DNA of 64,000 nt from CAYLLN01 sp036496265 (GTDB lineage Bacteria > Planctomycetota > Planctomycetia > Pirellulales > Pirellulaceae): NCBI GenBank assembly GCA_036496265.1, contig DASXLL010000327.1, positions 1 to 64,000 on the forward strand, read 5' to 3'. The notes under the pieces are model-generated. The model saw nothing but the letters and a program-made list of their open reading frames with translations, did not search any database and was not told where the DNA came from. Shown piece after piece: positions 1 to 7,576 of the stretch; the first letter of the stretch is position 1; the number at the start of each line of letters is the position of its first letter. The translations under genes were made by a program, and so were the position numbers.

Positions 1-65
1 GTCGGGAGTCGATTGCGGTATAATGTTGTCCATGTGGAGGGTCATCATCGCAATCGACTCCCGAC
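1..65. repeat. Long inverted repeat, copy 1
   Basis: Two perfect 17-bp inverted arms (GTCGGGAGTCGATTGCG at 1-17 and its complement at 49-65) enclose about 31 nt. A second copy with 20-bp arms lies at 11762-11831. The arms match between copies except A/G at one position, while the centres differ. The copy may continue upstream of the window. Function is unknown. Confidence 0.85.
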
Positions 66-118
66 CCCTTCATTCGCGGCAACCGGCAATCAGGACTCTG
101 GCTGTCGAGCCTGATCGG

Positions 119-1498
119 CTACTCGGCCAGAATTTCCGTCAGCACGCGGCCATCGACGTCCTTCATCGCCAAACCCATTAGGCGAGCGATCGTCGGTGCC
201 ACATCGACGTTGTGAATAAGGCCAAGTTGCACACCCGCCTTAATCCCCGCCCCCGCCGCGACGAACGTCGCGTGCATGTAAGCCGGGCCGGGATCATGGC
301 CGTGCGTGCCTTTAAGGCCGCCGGCGCCGGCGATCGTGTCGCCGGCGACTTGATCCTGGAACGAATAGCCCGGATTCGTCAGCAGCACCAGATCAGGCGA
401 CTCGCCGTTCGCTTCGGGCCGTGGCAGGCCGAAATGGGCGAAGTTTTCCGACGTAACAACAGCCTCGACGCCTTCGAGCTTGGCCAAGCGATCGCTGAGC
501 TTGATGAGCAGTTCGGCTTTCTTGTCCTTGTCGAGGATGTAAACGAACGCCGACCCACCCTGAGCCACGCACCAAGCCTTTCGTGTCGTCACTTTGTCCT
601 TTGCATCCGTCTCGATGAGCCCCATTTCCTTCAGCACCACGTTCGGCCGAATGAATTTTTCATACGGTGCAAAGCCGTGGTCGGAGACGACAAACAAAGT
701 CGAATGTCCGGCAAACGGCGGCTCCTGAATCGTCTTCCAAATCTCCCCGATGCGGTCATCACTTTCATGGACGGCTTTGTACGCCTCCGGCGTCTGCGGA
801 CCATAGGCGTGCTCCACGCCGTCGGGCGTGACGAGATGGACGAGAACCAGATTGGCCTTTTGCTTTTCCAAGAGATACTGCGTAACACGCGTGTAGAGCA
901 CGTCACGATCAAACGACTTATCCTTGTTCCAGCCCCACTCGCCCAGCTTCGAAATATCGATTCCTGCTTTACCGAGTTCGGCCACGAAGCCCGGCGTCGT
1001 ATACTTCGCGTGCAAATCGGCGCGGCCAGCGTCGGGAATGATCCAGTTGAGCGAATCAGCCGCAGTCGAGCACGGCCAAATCACGCTACCGCACTTCAAA
1101 CCAGCCTGGTGAGCTACGTCGTACAGCGTCGGAACCTTAATCGCCTCGGCCTTCGTTAACTCGGGATCGCCAATATAGGTGAGCGCCCGGCCGAGCTTGC
1201 GGCTCCAGACACTGTTGCCAATGACTCCGTGCTTAGCAGGTTGCACGCCGGTTATCAGCGACGTGTGTGACGGCCACGTCACGCTTGGAAAACTCGTGAT
1301 CATGCCTTTGGCCACCGCCCCCTCTTTCGCCAGTTTGCGAAGGTTCGGCATATCGGCCCGCGGATCATCGAGATAGCTCGCCGCCAGCCCGTCAACGCTA
1401 ACCAGGACCACATGACGAACCGGCGGTCCGTCCGCGGCGTGAGCTACGACGAACGTCGCCGCGGCGGTAACGGCGAACAGAAGAAAAAATCTGAGCAT
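119..1498 (-). CDS. Exported alkaline phosphatase / nucleotide pyrophosphatase family protein
   Basis: 459 residues. Residues 1-21 form a Sec signal peptide. The rest fits the type I phosphodiesterase/nucleotide pyrophosphatase branch of the alkaline phosphatase superfamily: a first metal Asp in VSVDG (about 36), a likely Thr nucleophile in SVTWPSHTSL (about 74), VTPDGVEHAYGP, VSDHGF and a late GTHGHDP metal motif. Members hydrolyse phosphodiesters or phosphate esters outside the cytoplasm with two zinc ions; the substrate cannot be told from sequence. It lies just downstream of the toxin-antitoxin pair on the same strand with a 31 nt gap, which probably reflects chance. A long plus-strand frame across it is an antisense shadow. 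Confidence 0.85.
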   Translation of the reverse strand: MLRFFLLFAVTAAATFVVAHAADGPPVRHVVLVSVDGLAASYLDDPRADMPNLRKLAKEGAVAKGMITSFPSVTWPSHTSLITGVQPAKHGVIGNSVWSRKLGRALTYIGDPELTKAEAIKVPTLYDVAHQAGLKCGSVIWPCSTAADSLNWIIPDAGRADLHAKYTTPGFVAELGKAGIDISKLGEWGWNKDKSFDRDVLYTRVTQYLLEKQKANLVLVHLVTPDGVEHAYGPQTPEAYKAVHESDDRIGEIWKTIQEPPFAGHSTLFVVSDHGFAPYEKFIRPNVVLKEMGLIETDAKDKVTTRKAWCVAQGGSAFVYILDKDKKAELLIKLSDRLAKLEGVEAVVTSENFAHFGLPRPEANGESPDLVLLTNPGYSFQDQVAGDTIAGAGGLKGTHGHDPGPAYMHATFVAAGAGIKAGVQLGLIHNVDVAPTIARLMGLAMKDVDGRVLTEILAE

Positions 1499-1529
1499 AG
1501 AAGAGCCGTCCGTTTTTAGGCAGCGAATG

Positions 1530-1799
1530 CTAAAGGTGTTTAATCAACTGATCGTACTCCGCGTGCGTACCAATCCAATACCACACGACGGTGTCGCCCT
1601 CAAAACCGCCAACTACTCGATACCCGCTGCCCACGCGTGCCGAGTATGTCGGCGGAGTTGCGCAGATCCGCTTAAAATGCAGGCTCGGATGCTGATGATT
1701 GCTGACGAACAGCTCGTGCGCTTCTCGCGCCTGCTGCTGCACATGAATGGGAAGCCGCGCAAGCCCTTGGACAAAGGAACGCGTTATCCGAGATTTCAT
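1530..1799 (-). CDS. RelE/ParE-type toxin of a type II toxin-antitoxin pair
   Basis: 89 residues, the usual length of RelE/ParE toxins. The sequence has the expected pattern: a helical N-terminus (KSRITRSFVQGLARLP), LHFKRI, then strand segments ending YRVVGGFEGDTVVWYWIGTHAEYDQLI, where the GTHAEYDQL tail is typical of the fold. It starts 6 nt downstream of the 69-residue gene at 1806-2015, so the two are almost certainly cotranscribed. RelE members are ribosome-dependent mRNA nucleases and ParE members poison gyrase; which activity applies cannot be decided by eye. Confidence 0.78.
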   Translation of the reverse strand: MKSRITRSFVQGLARLPIHVQQQAREAHELFVSNHQHPSLHFKRICATPPTYSARVGSGYRVVGGFEGDTVVWYWIGTHAEYDQLIKHL

Positions 1800-1805
1800 C
1801 GCAAG

Positions 1806-2015
1806 CTATTCGGGAAAGGGCAAGGTCAGGCCAGCCCGATGTTCGGCCAGGGCGTCTTCCGTCAATCTCCCCAATTTATGCGCGGTTTTCTCAAGCTTGC
1901 GATCAAATGCATCCTCAGCCTCCAGTTCGGCCAATAGCCGGGCTGCAACGGCGTCTTGTTCCGCGTCCGACAGCTGTGCAATAGCGCTCATAGCTTTCTG
2001 GAGTAGCGTAGTCAT
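1806..2015 (-). CDS. Antitoxin partner of the RelE/ParE-type toxin
   Basis: 69 residues, rich in Ala, Leu and Glu. The N-terminal half (QKAMSAIAQLSDAEQDAVAARLLAELE) resembles short antitoxins often found before ParE/RelE genes. The C-terminal half (LGRLTEDALAEHRAG) is the segment that would wrap the toxin. It is the upstream gene of the pair, the usual order for type II modules with autoregulating antitoxins. No DNA-binding domain is obvious; family assignment rests mainly on context. Confidence 0.7.
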   Translation of the reverse strand: MTTLLQKAMSAIAQLSDAEQDAVAARLLAELEAEDAFDRKLEKTAHKLGRLTEDALAEHRAGLTLPFPE

Positions 2016-2057
2016 CTCAGCCTCCCCACGGATTGTAACTTGCTAGTATTGCGACGC

Positions 2058-3086
2058 CTATCGCTCGCACGCCAGAACCATCGCCCACGTCGCCCAGCCG
2101 CTCGCGGCACACGAGATGAACTGGTCTTTGCCATGCGGAAAGCCGCTCTCGTAATAGGGCTGGAACGGCTTGCTACGACTTGCGATGTGCCACGAGCCGT
2201 CGGCGAGTTGCGTCTTCAGCAAATAGGCCAGGCCGCGCTGGTAAGCCGGATCACTCGTGGCCAATTCGCCCGTCGCCTGTAATGCGACAAGCGCCGACCC
2301 GGTCGCGTAAGCATCAGAGTTTTCAGAATACGCGGAGTCGCCACTGTCGAGCTGTGCCCAGCCGCCGTCGTCGCGCTGCTTCGCGAGCAATTCTTTGGCC
2401 GCCGTCGCAATGTCGGTTTTTGCCGCGCCTGCGGCCTCCAAGGCCCACAGCCGAAACACACGGTCCTCATTGTCCGCGGCCGGCGTTTTTAGCAGCCACT
2501 CGCGAACCTGTGCCGTTCGCGCGGCGACGCGCTCGGCTTGTTCTGTCGTACCGAAAGAAGTCAGCGCGTAAAGGGCCAAATACGTGGTGCTAAACGGGCT
2601 TGCTTCCGACGGCGGCCGATTGGAGCTGTTCAGCCAGTGGTCCTTCTCTTTATGCCGCAGCAAAAAATATTCTGCGACGGCACTTGTCGTGTCATCCGGC
2701 TGGTAGCCCACGACCGAAAGCGTCCATAGCGCATACCCCGCCGTATCAGCCTGGCCGCCTTGCCCTTTGCCTTGCAGATAGTTCTCGCGGTTGCCCTCCA
2801 GAAACTTGGCGATGAATGCCGTTTGCCGGTCGATTTCCTCGTCGTCGATCTTGAAGCCCCGCTTGCGAGCCGCGGTCAACGCAAAAATCGGCGGCCCTTG
2901 CTGGTGGCAGGCAAAGCACGTGCGGTTTTCGCGGTGTCCCGTCGCCCCAGCCGTTAGCAGCGGCAGCGTTTTGTCGATTGCCGCTCGCAACTGGGATTGT
3001 TGAACGAGCGGCTCCGCCGACAAAGCTGCTGCCGCCGAAAAGCAGACCCCAATAAGCCCAATGACAGCTATCAATCGTCGTCGCAT
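2058..3086 (-). CDS. Exported prenyltransferase/squalene-oxidase-repeat protein with a haem-binding motif
   Basis: 342 residues with a signal peptide (1-24). A CFACH motif near residue 58 fits covalent haem c attachment (CxxCH). The rest forms alpha/alpha-barrel repeats of the squalene cyclase/prenyltransferase superfamily: QGKGQGGQADTAGYALWTL, DDGGWAQLDSGDSAYSENSDAYATGSALVAL, and LADGSWHIASRS followed by a closing segment. The catalytic DxDD of hopene cyclases is not seen, so cyclase activity is not claimed. Such proteins occur in planctomycetes near cytochromes and gluconolactonases; role unknown. The 26724-27848 gene shares the fold but lacks the haem motif. Confidence 0.72.
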   Translation of the reverse strand: MRRRLIAVIGLIGVCFSAAAALSAEPLVQQSQLRAAIDKTLPLLTAGATGHRENRTCFACHQQGPPIFALTAARKRGFKIDDEEIDRQTAFIAKFLEGNRENYLQGKGQGGQADTAGYALWTLSVVGYQPDDTTSAVAEYFLLRHKEKDHWLNSSNRPPSEASPFSTTYLALYALTSFGTTEQAERVAARTAQVREWLLKTPAADNEDRVFRLWALEAAGAAKTDIATAAKELLAKQRDDGGWAQLDSGDSAYSENSDAYATGSALVALQATGELATSDPAYQRGLAYLLKTQLADGSWHIASRSKPFQPYYESGFPHGKDQFISCAASGWATWAMVLACER

Positions 3087-3136
3087 AAATCGGCTCCGCT
3101 CCCGCAGGTTTCACCACTAATATAGTGGCCGGCCGA

Positions 3137-3164
3137 AGTACTGAGTACTCAGTACGTAGTACGA
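3137..3164 (+). repeat. Heptanucleotide array AGTACNN x4
   Basis: Four consecutive 7-mers: AGTACTG, AGTACTC, AGTACGT, AGTACGA. It lies between divergent genes (2058-3086 minus and 3215-4567 plus), so it could sit in either promoter region. A related stretch follows groES near 26614. Confidence 0.7.
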
Positions 3165-3214
3165 TGTTTCCTGAGTTATAAATCAGCCGCGACTCTTTTA
3201 GCCTCCCGTTTCGC

Positions 3215-4567
3215 TTGACCGCTTCCACCGCCACGTCCGACTCCTACCAACAGGCCATCGCCGCCGTCGAGCAAACCCTCGACCGCGTCCGCCAATGCAG
3301 CGACGAGGAAAAAGCCCGGCTGCGGGCCGAGCTGGCGGGCCTCAAGCAGATGCACGACAAGCTCGTCAGCGGGCGGGTCGAAATTGTCATTTTTGGCGAG
3401 ATTTCCACGGGCAAAAGCGCGCTCATCAATGCCCTCGTCGGCCGAGATGTCGCGAGCGTCGATGTCCGCGGCGGCTGGACCCGCGAAGTCTGGCATGTGG
3501 CCTGGGACGGAACCGGCTACACGTTGCCGGGTCTCGGCGAATCGCAGGTCGTGCTCGTCGATACGCCGGGAATCAACGAAGTCGGCGGCGGCACTCGCGG
3601 CGAAATGGCCCGTGAAGCCGCCCAGCGGTCCGACCTGGTGCTATTTGTCACCGACTCGGACCTCAACGAAACCGAACATCGGGCGCTCGTCGAGTTGGCG
3701 ACATTTCACAAGCCGCTGATTGTCGTGCTCAACAAAGTCGATCTCTATTCGCGCGAGCAACGGGAGCGGCTGCTATCGGTAATTCGCAACGAGCGGCTGG
3801 CTGAGATCGTCCCGCCCGAGCACGTGATCACCGCGGCGGCCGACCCGCGCGAACGTGAATACATCATCCAAGCCGCCGACCGGAGTGAGCGCAGCGAATG
3901 GCGCACGCCGCAGCCCGACGTGGCAGAAGTGAAGGCCCTGATCTTGGAAATGCTCGACCGCGAAGGCCTTTCATTAATCGCATTGAACGCGGCTCTCTAC
4001 GCGGCCGATAAAAGTGACCGGATCGCTGCTCTGCGGGTGCAGCTTCGCAACAACCGCGCCCAGCAAGTCATTTGGAGCTACGCCACGCTCAAAGTCATCG
4101 GCGTTGGCCTCAATCCCGTGCCCATCGCCGACGTGCTAGGCGGGACAGCCATCGACGCCGCCATGATCGGCACCCTCGCCGCCGTCTATGGCCTCTCCAT
4201 GTCGCGCTCCCATGCCGCCGAGCTCGCTGCTTCCATCGCCTCCGCCGCCGGCCTCATGACCGCCGGCGTTTTGGCCTCCTCCGCGCTCATGTCGCTCTTG
4301 AAAGGCCTCACGTTCGGCAAATCCACGCTGCTCACAGCCGTCCCGCAAGGCCTCGCCGGTGGTTTCGGCTCCTATATCGTCGGCCAGGCCGCCCAATATT
4401 ATTTCGAGCACGGCGCAAGCTGGGGCGGCGAAAATCCCAAGGCCGTCGCCAAACGAATCTTGGCCAATACCGATAAAGCCTCCGTCCTCGAGCGCCTCAA
4501 GGGCGAAATCGGCAAACGGCTCAGCAAGAACCCCTATGGCAAGCGAAATGACCAACGGGCGCTGTAG
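3215..4567 (+). CDS. GTPase with C-terminal DUF697 membrane domain
   Basis: 450 residues from a TTG start, the first in-frame start and the only one that precedes the conserved region. The N-terminus is a predicted helix (about 10-50). The G domain shows G1 (GEISTGKSA, about 68-76), G3 (DTPGI, about 113), G4 (NKVD, about 171) and a G5-like TAAADP. Residues about 290-420 are hydrophobic and Gly/Ala-rich, matching DUF697 of YcjF-like GTPases, which associate with membranes. The stop codon TAG at 4565-4567 is the foot of the double-hairpin repeat that starts at 4564. The cellular role of this family is poorly known. Confidence 0.82.
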   Translation: MTASTATSDSYQQAIAAVEQTLDRVRQCSDEEKARLRAELAGLKQMHDKLVSGRVEIVIFGEISTGKSALINALVGRDVASVDVRGGWTREVWHVAWDGTGYTLPGLGESQVVLVDTPGINEVGGGTRGEMAREAAQRSDLVLFVTDSDLNETEHRALVELATFHKPLIVVLNKVDLYSREQRERLLSVIRNERLAEIVPPEHVITAAADPREREYIIQAADRSERSEWRTPQPDVAEVKALILEMLDREGLSLIALNAALYAADKSDRIAALRVQLRNNRAQQVIWSYATLKVIGVGLNPVPIADVLGGTAIDAAMIGTLAAVYGLSMSRSHAAELAASIASAAGLMTAGVLASSALMSLLKGLTFGKSTLLTAVPQGLAGGFGSYIVGQAAQYYFEHGASWGGENPKAVAKRILANTDKASVLERLKGEIGKRLSKNPYGKRNDQRAL

Positions 4568-4646
4568 GGTCCGCCCTCCGTGGCGGACCGTGAATCACCA
4601 GTGACTTCCACTCAACCACCGGAACGCCACGGAGGCCGTTCCCTAC
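4564..4646. repeat. BIME-like double hairpin, GTAGGG...CCCTAC
   Basis: 83 bp. The left hairpin has arms GGTCCGCC/GGCGGACC, the right one has arms GGAACGCC/GGCCGTTCC, and the ends are inverted (GTAGGG and CCCTAC). The right arm is related to the GTAGGGAACGCC copies at 14107 and 58285. The left foot supplies the stop codon of the upstream GTPase gene. Confidence 0.82.
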
Positions 4647-4661
4647 AGATACAATCAGCGC

Positions 4662-4961
4662 ATGAAAGTCATTGCCCTCGATCGACCGAACTTACCGCCA
4701 CTCGAAATGCCCGAGCGCTTCCGCATGGAGATCGTCTATTTCATGACGCTGCCGGGCGACAAAGGCGCGCCCGTGAAAATGGACGATGGCGAATATTGGA
4801 TCGACCTCGACGACGCCAAAAAATGGCTCGACGAGCAAGTTATCTATGTCGTCTCACCGCTCGATGCCGAAAACCAAGCCGAAATCGAGCTCACCGAGTA
4901 TCACGAGGCGTTTCTGCAGTGGGTCGTCGAAAATAACGCCCCACACGTGCGTACTCAATAG
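4662..4961 (+). CDS. Conserved-looking hypothetical acidic protein
   Basis: 99 residues, no signal peptide or membrane segment, rich in Asp and Glu (DDGEYWIDLDDAKKWLDEQVIYVVSPLDAENQAEIELTEYHEAF, read as key features). The mix of predicted strands and helices suggests a small folded domain. I do not recognise a family. The stop codon TAG (4959-4961) is the foot of the CCGGGACC hairpin at 4962-4983. Real-gene status rests on codon usage like its neighbours and the absence of a better frame. Confidence 0.6.
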   Translation: MKVIALDRPNLPPLEMPERFRMEIVYFMTLPGDKGAPVKMDDGEYWIDLDDAKKWLDEQVIYVVSPLDAENQAEIELTEYHEAFLQWVVENNAPHVRTQ

Positions 4962-4983
4962 CCGGGACCAAACATAGTCCCGG
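4962..4983. repeat. CCGGGACC palindrome copy 1
   Basis: A 22-bp near-palindrome with arms CCGGGACCAAAC and TAGTCCCGG, preceded by TAG, which is the stop codon of the 99-residue gene. Other copies are at 7460, 7493, 42956, 43036, 45601, 45652 and 62011. Confidence 0.85.
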
Positions 4984-4998
4984 AGGATCGCGCTCGAT

Positions 4999-6387
4999 TC
5001 AGAGATCCACCTGAGACGCCGCCGGTTTCATACCCGCCCGGTGCTGCTCCACAAGAGCCTCGATCTTTTTGAGCACCGCCGGATTATTCTCCGCAACGTT
5101 ATAACTCTCGCCCGGATCGACATCGAGATTAAAGAGCAGCGGCGGCTCATGCTTGTCGGCCTCCGGCTGGTTATAGCCGGCCTGCGTGAGGAAATGTGCC
5201 TTCCATTGCCCGAGCCGTACAGCCATTAGGTCGTAAGACCGATAGAAAAACATCTCCTGTCGCGGGCTTTTGTCGCCTTTCAGCGCCGGCGTAATGTCAT
5301 ATCCGTCAATCATCCGATCTTTGGGCGCCTCCACTCCGGCCATCGAGCAAAACGTCGGCAATACATCCAACGTGCTCGCCAACTGCTGACAAACGCTCGC
5401 CGCGGGAATCGTCCCCGGCATCCATGCAATTGCCGGCTCGCGCATCCCACCTTCCCACGTCGATCCCTTCCCTTCTCTTAGCAGTCCCGCCGAACCACCC
5501 TGCTGGTTGTACATCAGCCACGGCCCATTATCGCTCGTGAAAATCACCAGCGTCTTTTCGGATAGCTTCGCATCGCGAATCGCGTCCAGCACCACCCCCA
5601 CGCTGTGGTCGATCTCCTCCACCGTGTCGCCATACAAACCGCGCCGGCTCTGGCCGGCAAAATCGCCCGACGCAAACAGCGGCACATGCGGCATGTTGTG
5701 CGCGAAATACAAAAAGAACGGCTGCTCCTTGTGTTCGCGAATAAATTTCGCCGCCTCTTCTGAATACCGTTTCGTAAATAGATTCTGATTCGCCGGCCGC
5801 TCGATGATCTCCTCGTTCCGCATCAGCGGCACGTCCCAATACTCATACTTCGGCTTTGCATAAGCCGCCTTGCCCTTGGGCGAAGTCGGCACACGATCCA
5901 TGTCGTTCACATACGGCGTGCCGTAGAAGTAGTCAAAGCCGTGCCTCGTAGGCAGGTATGGCGGCAAGTGGCCCAAGTGCCATTTGCCCAGGATCGCCGT
6001 CGCGTAGCCCTTCGTCTTCAGCAACTCTGCGACCGTCAGTTCATCGGCCTGAATGCCCCCCTTCGAATCGGGAAAAAACACACGCCGTTTGCCGCACAGT
6101 CCATTCCGCGGCGGTAACCGACCCGTCAGCAATCCCCCACGGCTGGGCGTGCAGACTTCCGCCGCCGCATAAAACTGCGTGAACTTCATCCCCTCCCGTG
6201 CCATGCGGTCTAGATTGGGCGTCTTGATCGTGGGATGGCCATAGCAGGCCAAATCGCCGTAGCCCAGATCATCGGCAAAGATGATGACGAAGTTAGTTTG
6301 GTCCGCGGCAGAAGTCTCACGCAGAGTCGCCAAGGCGCAGAGAACGAAGAGCAGCACAGCCAGACGATTGGTCATTTGGTTAGCCAC
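4999..6387 (-). CDS. Exported sulfatase (formylglycine type)
   Basis: 462 residues. After a signal peptide (about 1-27) come the metal motif DDLGYGD (about 40), the sulfatase signature CTPSRGGLLTG (Cys about 80, converted to formylglycine by a maturase), GKWHLG, and TSDNGPW with later metal ligands. Such enzymes remove sulfate esters from polysaccharides and are abundant in planctomycetes. The signal-peptide codons (6316-6352) read like a CGCAGAG-type repeat. The 5' flank also carries half of a CCACAAAAACAC repeat at 6383-6401. Start chosen at the first Met; Met5 is equally possible. Confidence 0.9.
   Translation of the reverse strand: MANQMTNRLAVLLFVLCALATLRETSAADQTNFVIIFADDLGYGDLACYGHPTIKTPNLDRMAREGMKFTQFYAAAEVCTPSRGGLLTGRLPPRNGLCGKRRVFFPDSKGGIQADELTVAELLKTKGYATAILGKWHLGHLPPYLPTRHGFDYFYGTPYVNDMDRVPTSPKGKAAYAKPKYEYWDVPLMRNEEIIERPANQNLFTKRYSEEAAKFIREHKEQPFFLYFAHNMPHVPLFASGDFAGQSRRGLYGDTVEEIDHSVGVVLDAIRDAKLSEKTLVIFTSDNGPWLMYNQQGGSAGLLREGKGSTWEGGMREPAIAWMPGTIPAASVCQQLASTLDVLPTFCSMAGVEAPKDRMIDGYDITPALKGDKSPRQEMFFYRSYDLMAVRLGQWKAHFLTQAGYNQPEADKHEPPLLFNLDVDPGESYNVAENNPAVLKKIEALVEQHRAGMKPAASQVDL
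6316..6352. repeat. CGCAGAG-type repeat inside the sulfatase signal-peptide codons
   Basis: The stretch contains CTCACGCAGAG, then CGCCAAGGCGCAGAGAACG. This is the pattern of repeats built from CGCAGAG units that I know from many environmental genomes. It is translated as the hydrophobic core and end of the sulfatase signal peptide (residues about 11-26). A related stretch (CTTTGCGCCCTTTGCTCCCC and onward) lies at 14927-14968. Confidence 0.5.
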
Positions 6388-6430
6388 AAAAACACAAGAG
6401 GTTCGATAAATAATGATTCAGCACTATCGC

Positions 6431-6451
6431 CACTCACCACTCACCACTCAC
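6431..6451 (+). repeat. Heptanucleotide array CACTCAC x3
   Basis: Three perfect CACTCAC units in the spacer between the sulfatase and moxR. Related arrays are at 38393-38413, and in the opposite orientation at 62405-62435. Confidence 0.75.
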
Positions 6452-6460
6452 CTTCTCCAA

Positions 6461-7444
6461 CTAAATCGGCACCGTCGTCTGATCCACCAGCCGCCGAATA
6501 ACCGCTTCCGCCGCTTCCCGTTGCCCAGTGCGTAAGAATCCTTTCAAGATCACGCGGTGCGAAAGAACGAGTGGGGCCAGCCGCTTCACGTCGTCCGGCA
6601 CGACAAAAGCGCGGCCCTCAATCAGCGCCAGCGCCTGAGCGGCCCGATACAGACTGAGCGCGCCGCGCGTGCTGACGCCCATCCGCAGATCGTCGCTCTG
6701 CCGCGTCCGCTCGACGATGTCGAGCAGATAATCGCCCACCGAATCTTCAACCGCCACATTCCGCACCGCTTCCTGCAGCGCGACAACCTGATCGGACTCA
6801 ACAACCGACTCAAGTTCTTGCACCGGCTCACCCTGGCGGTGACTCGTCAGCACGCGGCGTTCGTCGTCGCGGCCGGGATAACCCATCGAAATCCGAATCA
6901 AAAACCGATCGAGCTGGCTCTCGGGCAGAGCATAAGTGCCTTCGAACTCGAACGGGTTTTGCGTGGCCATGACCAGAAACGGCCGCGGCAACGGCAGCGT
7001 CTGGCCATCGATCGACACCTGCCCTTCGCTCATCGCCTCCAGCAAGGCCGACTGCGTCCGCGGTGGGGCGCGGTTGATCTCGTCCGCCAGCACGATGTTC
7101 GCGAAGATCGGCCCGCGATGAAACACAAACTGAGATTGTTTGGTGTCGAAAACGCTGCTGCCGAGTATGTCGCTGGGCAACAGGTCGGGCGTAAATTGCA
7201 GCCGGCAGAATTCACCGGCGACGCTCCGGGCCAAGGCTTTGGCTACCAGCGTTTTGCCCACGCCGGGCACATCCTCCAGCAAAACATGCTCGCCAGAGAG
7301 CAGCGCGACGAGGCACCAGCGAACGACGTCCGCCTTGCCGAGCACAACCTGACCCATATTCGCCTCCAGCTGCGCGATCAGCCGCTGAAGCTGCTCCGCA
7401 GGGAGCGCCTCAAGCTGCTTGGCGGCGTCGGCGTGGAGGTCCAT
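6461..7444 (-). CDS. MoxR-family AAA+ ATPase
   Basis: 327 residues from the ATG at 7444. The frame stays open upstream to 7528, but that extension translates the CCGGGACC repeats (DQVWSRL and GPDFVP) and is not native. Walker A is GVGKTLVAKAL. Walker B is NIVLADEINRAPPRTQSALLEAM, followed by sensor 1 ATQNPFEFEGTYALPESQLDRFL. The C-terminal lid includes STRGALSLYRAAQALAL. MoxR proteins act as chaperones with VWA-domain partners; the usual DUF58 and VWA genes are not adjacent here. No clear ribosome binding site precedes the start. Confidence 0.9.
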   Translation of the reverse strand: MDLHADAAKQLEALPAEQLQRLIAQLEANMGQVVLGKADVVRWCLVALLSGEHVLLEDVPGVGKTLVAKALARSVAGEFCRLQFTPDLLPSDILGSSVFDTKQSQFVFHRGPIFANIVLADEINRAPPRTQSALLEAMSEGQVSIDGQTLPLPRPFLVMATQNPFEFEGTYALPESQLDRFLIRISMGYPGRDDERRVLTSHRQGEPVQELESVVESDQVVALQEAVRNVAVEDSVGDYLLDIVERTRQSDDLRMGVSTRGALSLYRAAQALALIEGRAFVVPDDVKRLAPLVLSHRVILKGFLRTGQREAAEAVIRRLVDQTTVPI

Positions 7445-7459
7445 AACCTTATTCTTGTT

Positions 7460-7514
7460 CGGGACGAAATCTGGTCCCGAATTTTTCATTAGCCGGGACC
7501 AAACTTGGTCCCGG
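7460..7514. repeat. CCGGGACC palindromes, two copies in tandem
   Basis: A degenerate copy (GGGACGAAATCTGGTCCC, 7461-7478) and a good copy (7493-7514, arms CCGGGACCAA and TTGGTCCCGG, preceded by TAG at 7490) lie immediately upstream of moxR. They would form hairpins in a moxR leader transcript. Confidence 0.85.
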
Positions 7515-7576
7515 TCGCTCGGCGGCAACGATTTCCAATCGGCACCTTATCGTAGCCGCCACCGCGATGGATGTCT

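Noticed and set aside
212..1159. 315-residue plus-strand open frame
   Set aside because: It lies antisense to the phosphodiesterase gene, has Arg-rich, motif-free sequence, and mirrors the codon pattern of the real gene.
3881..3905. GAGTGAGCGCAGCGAATGG inside the GTPase gene as another in-frame repeat
   Set aside because: It resembles a repeat word (DRSERSEWR in protein), but no hairpin pair or second copy is found in the window.
7445..7528. N-terminal extension of MoxR (MPPSDRDQVWSRL...)
   Set aside because: Those codons translate two CCGGGACC hairpins; the conserved protein starts at 7444.
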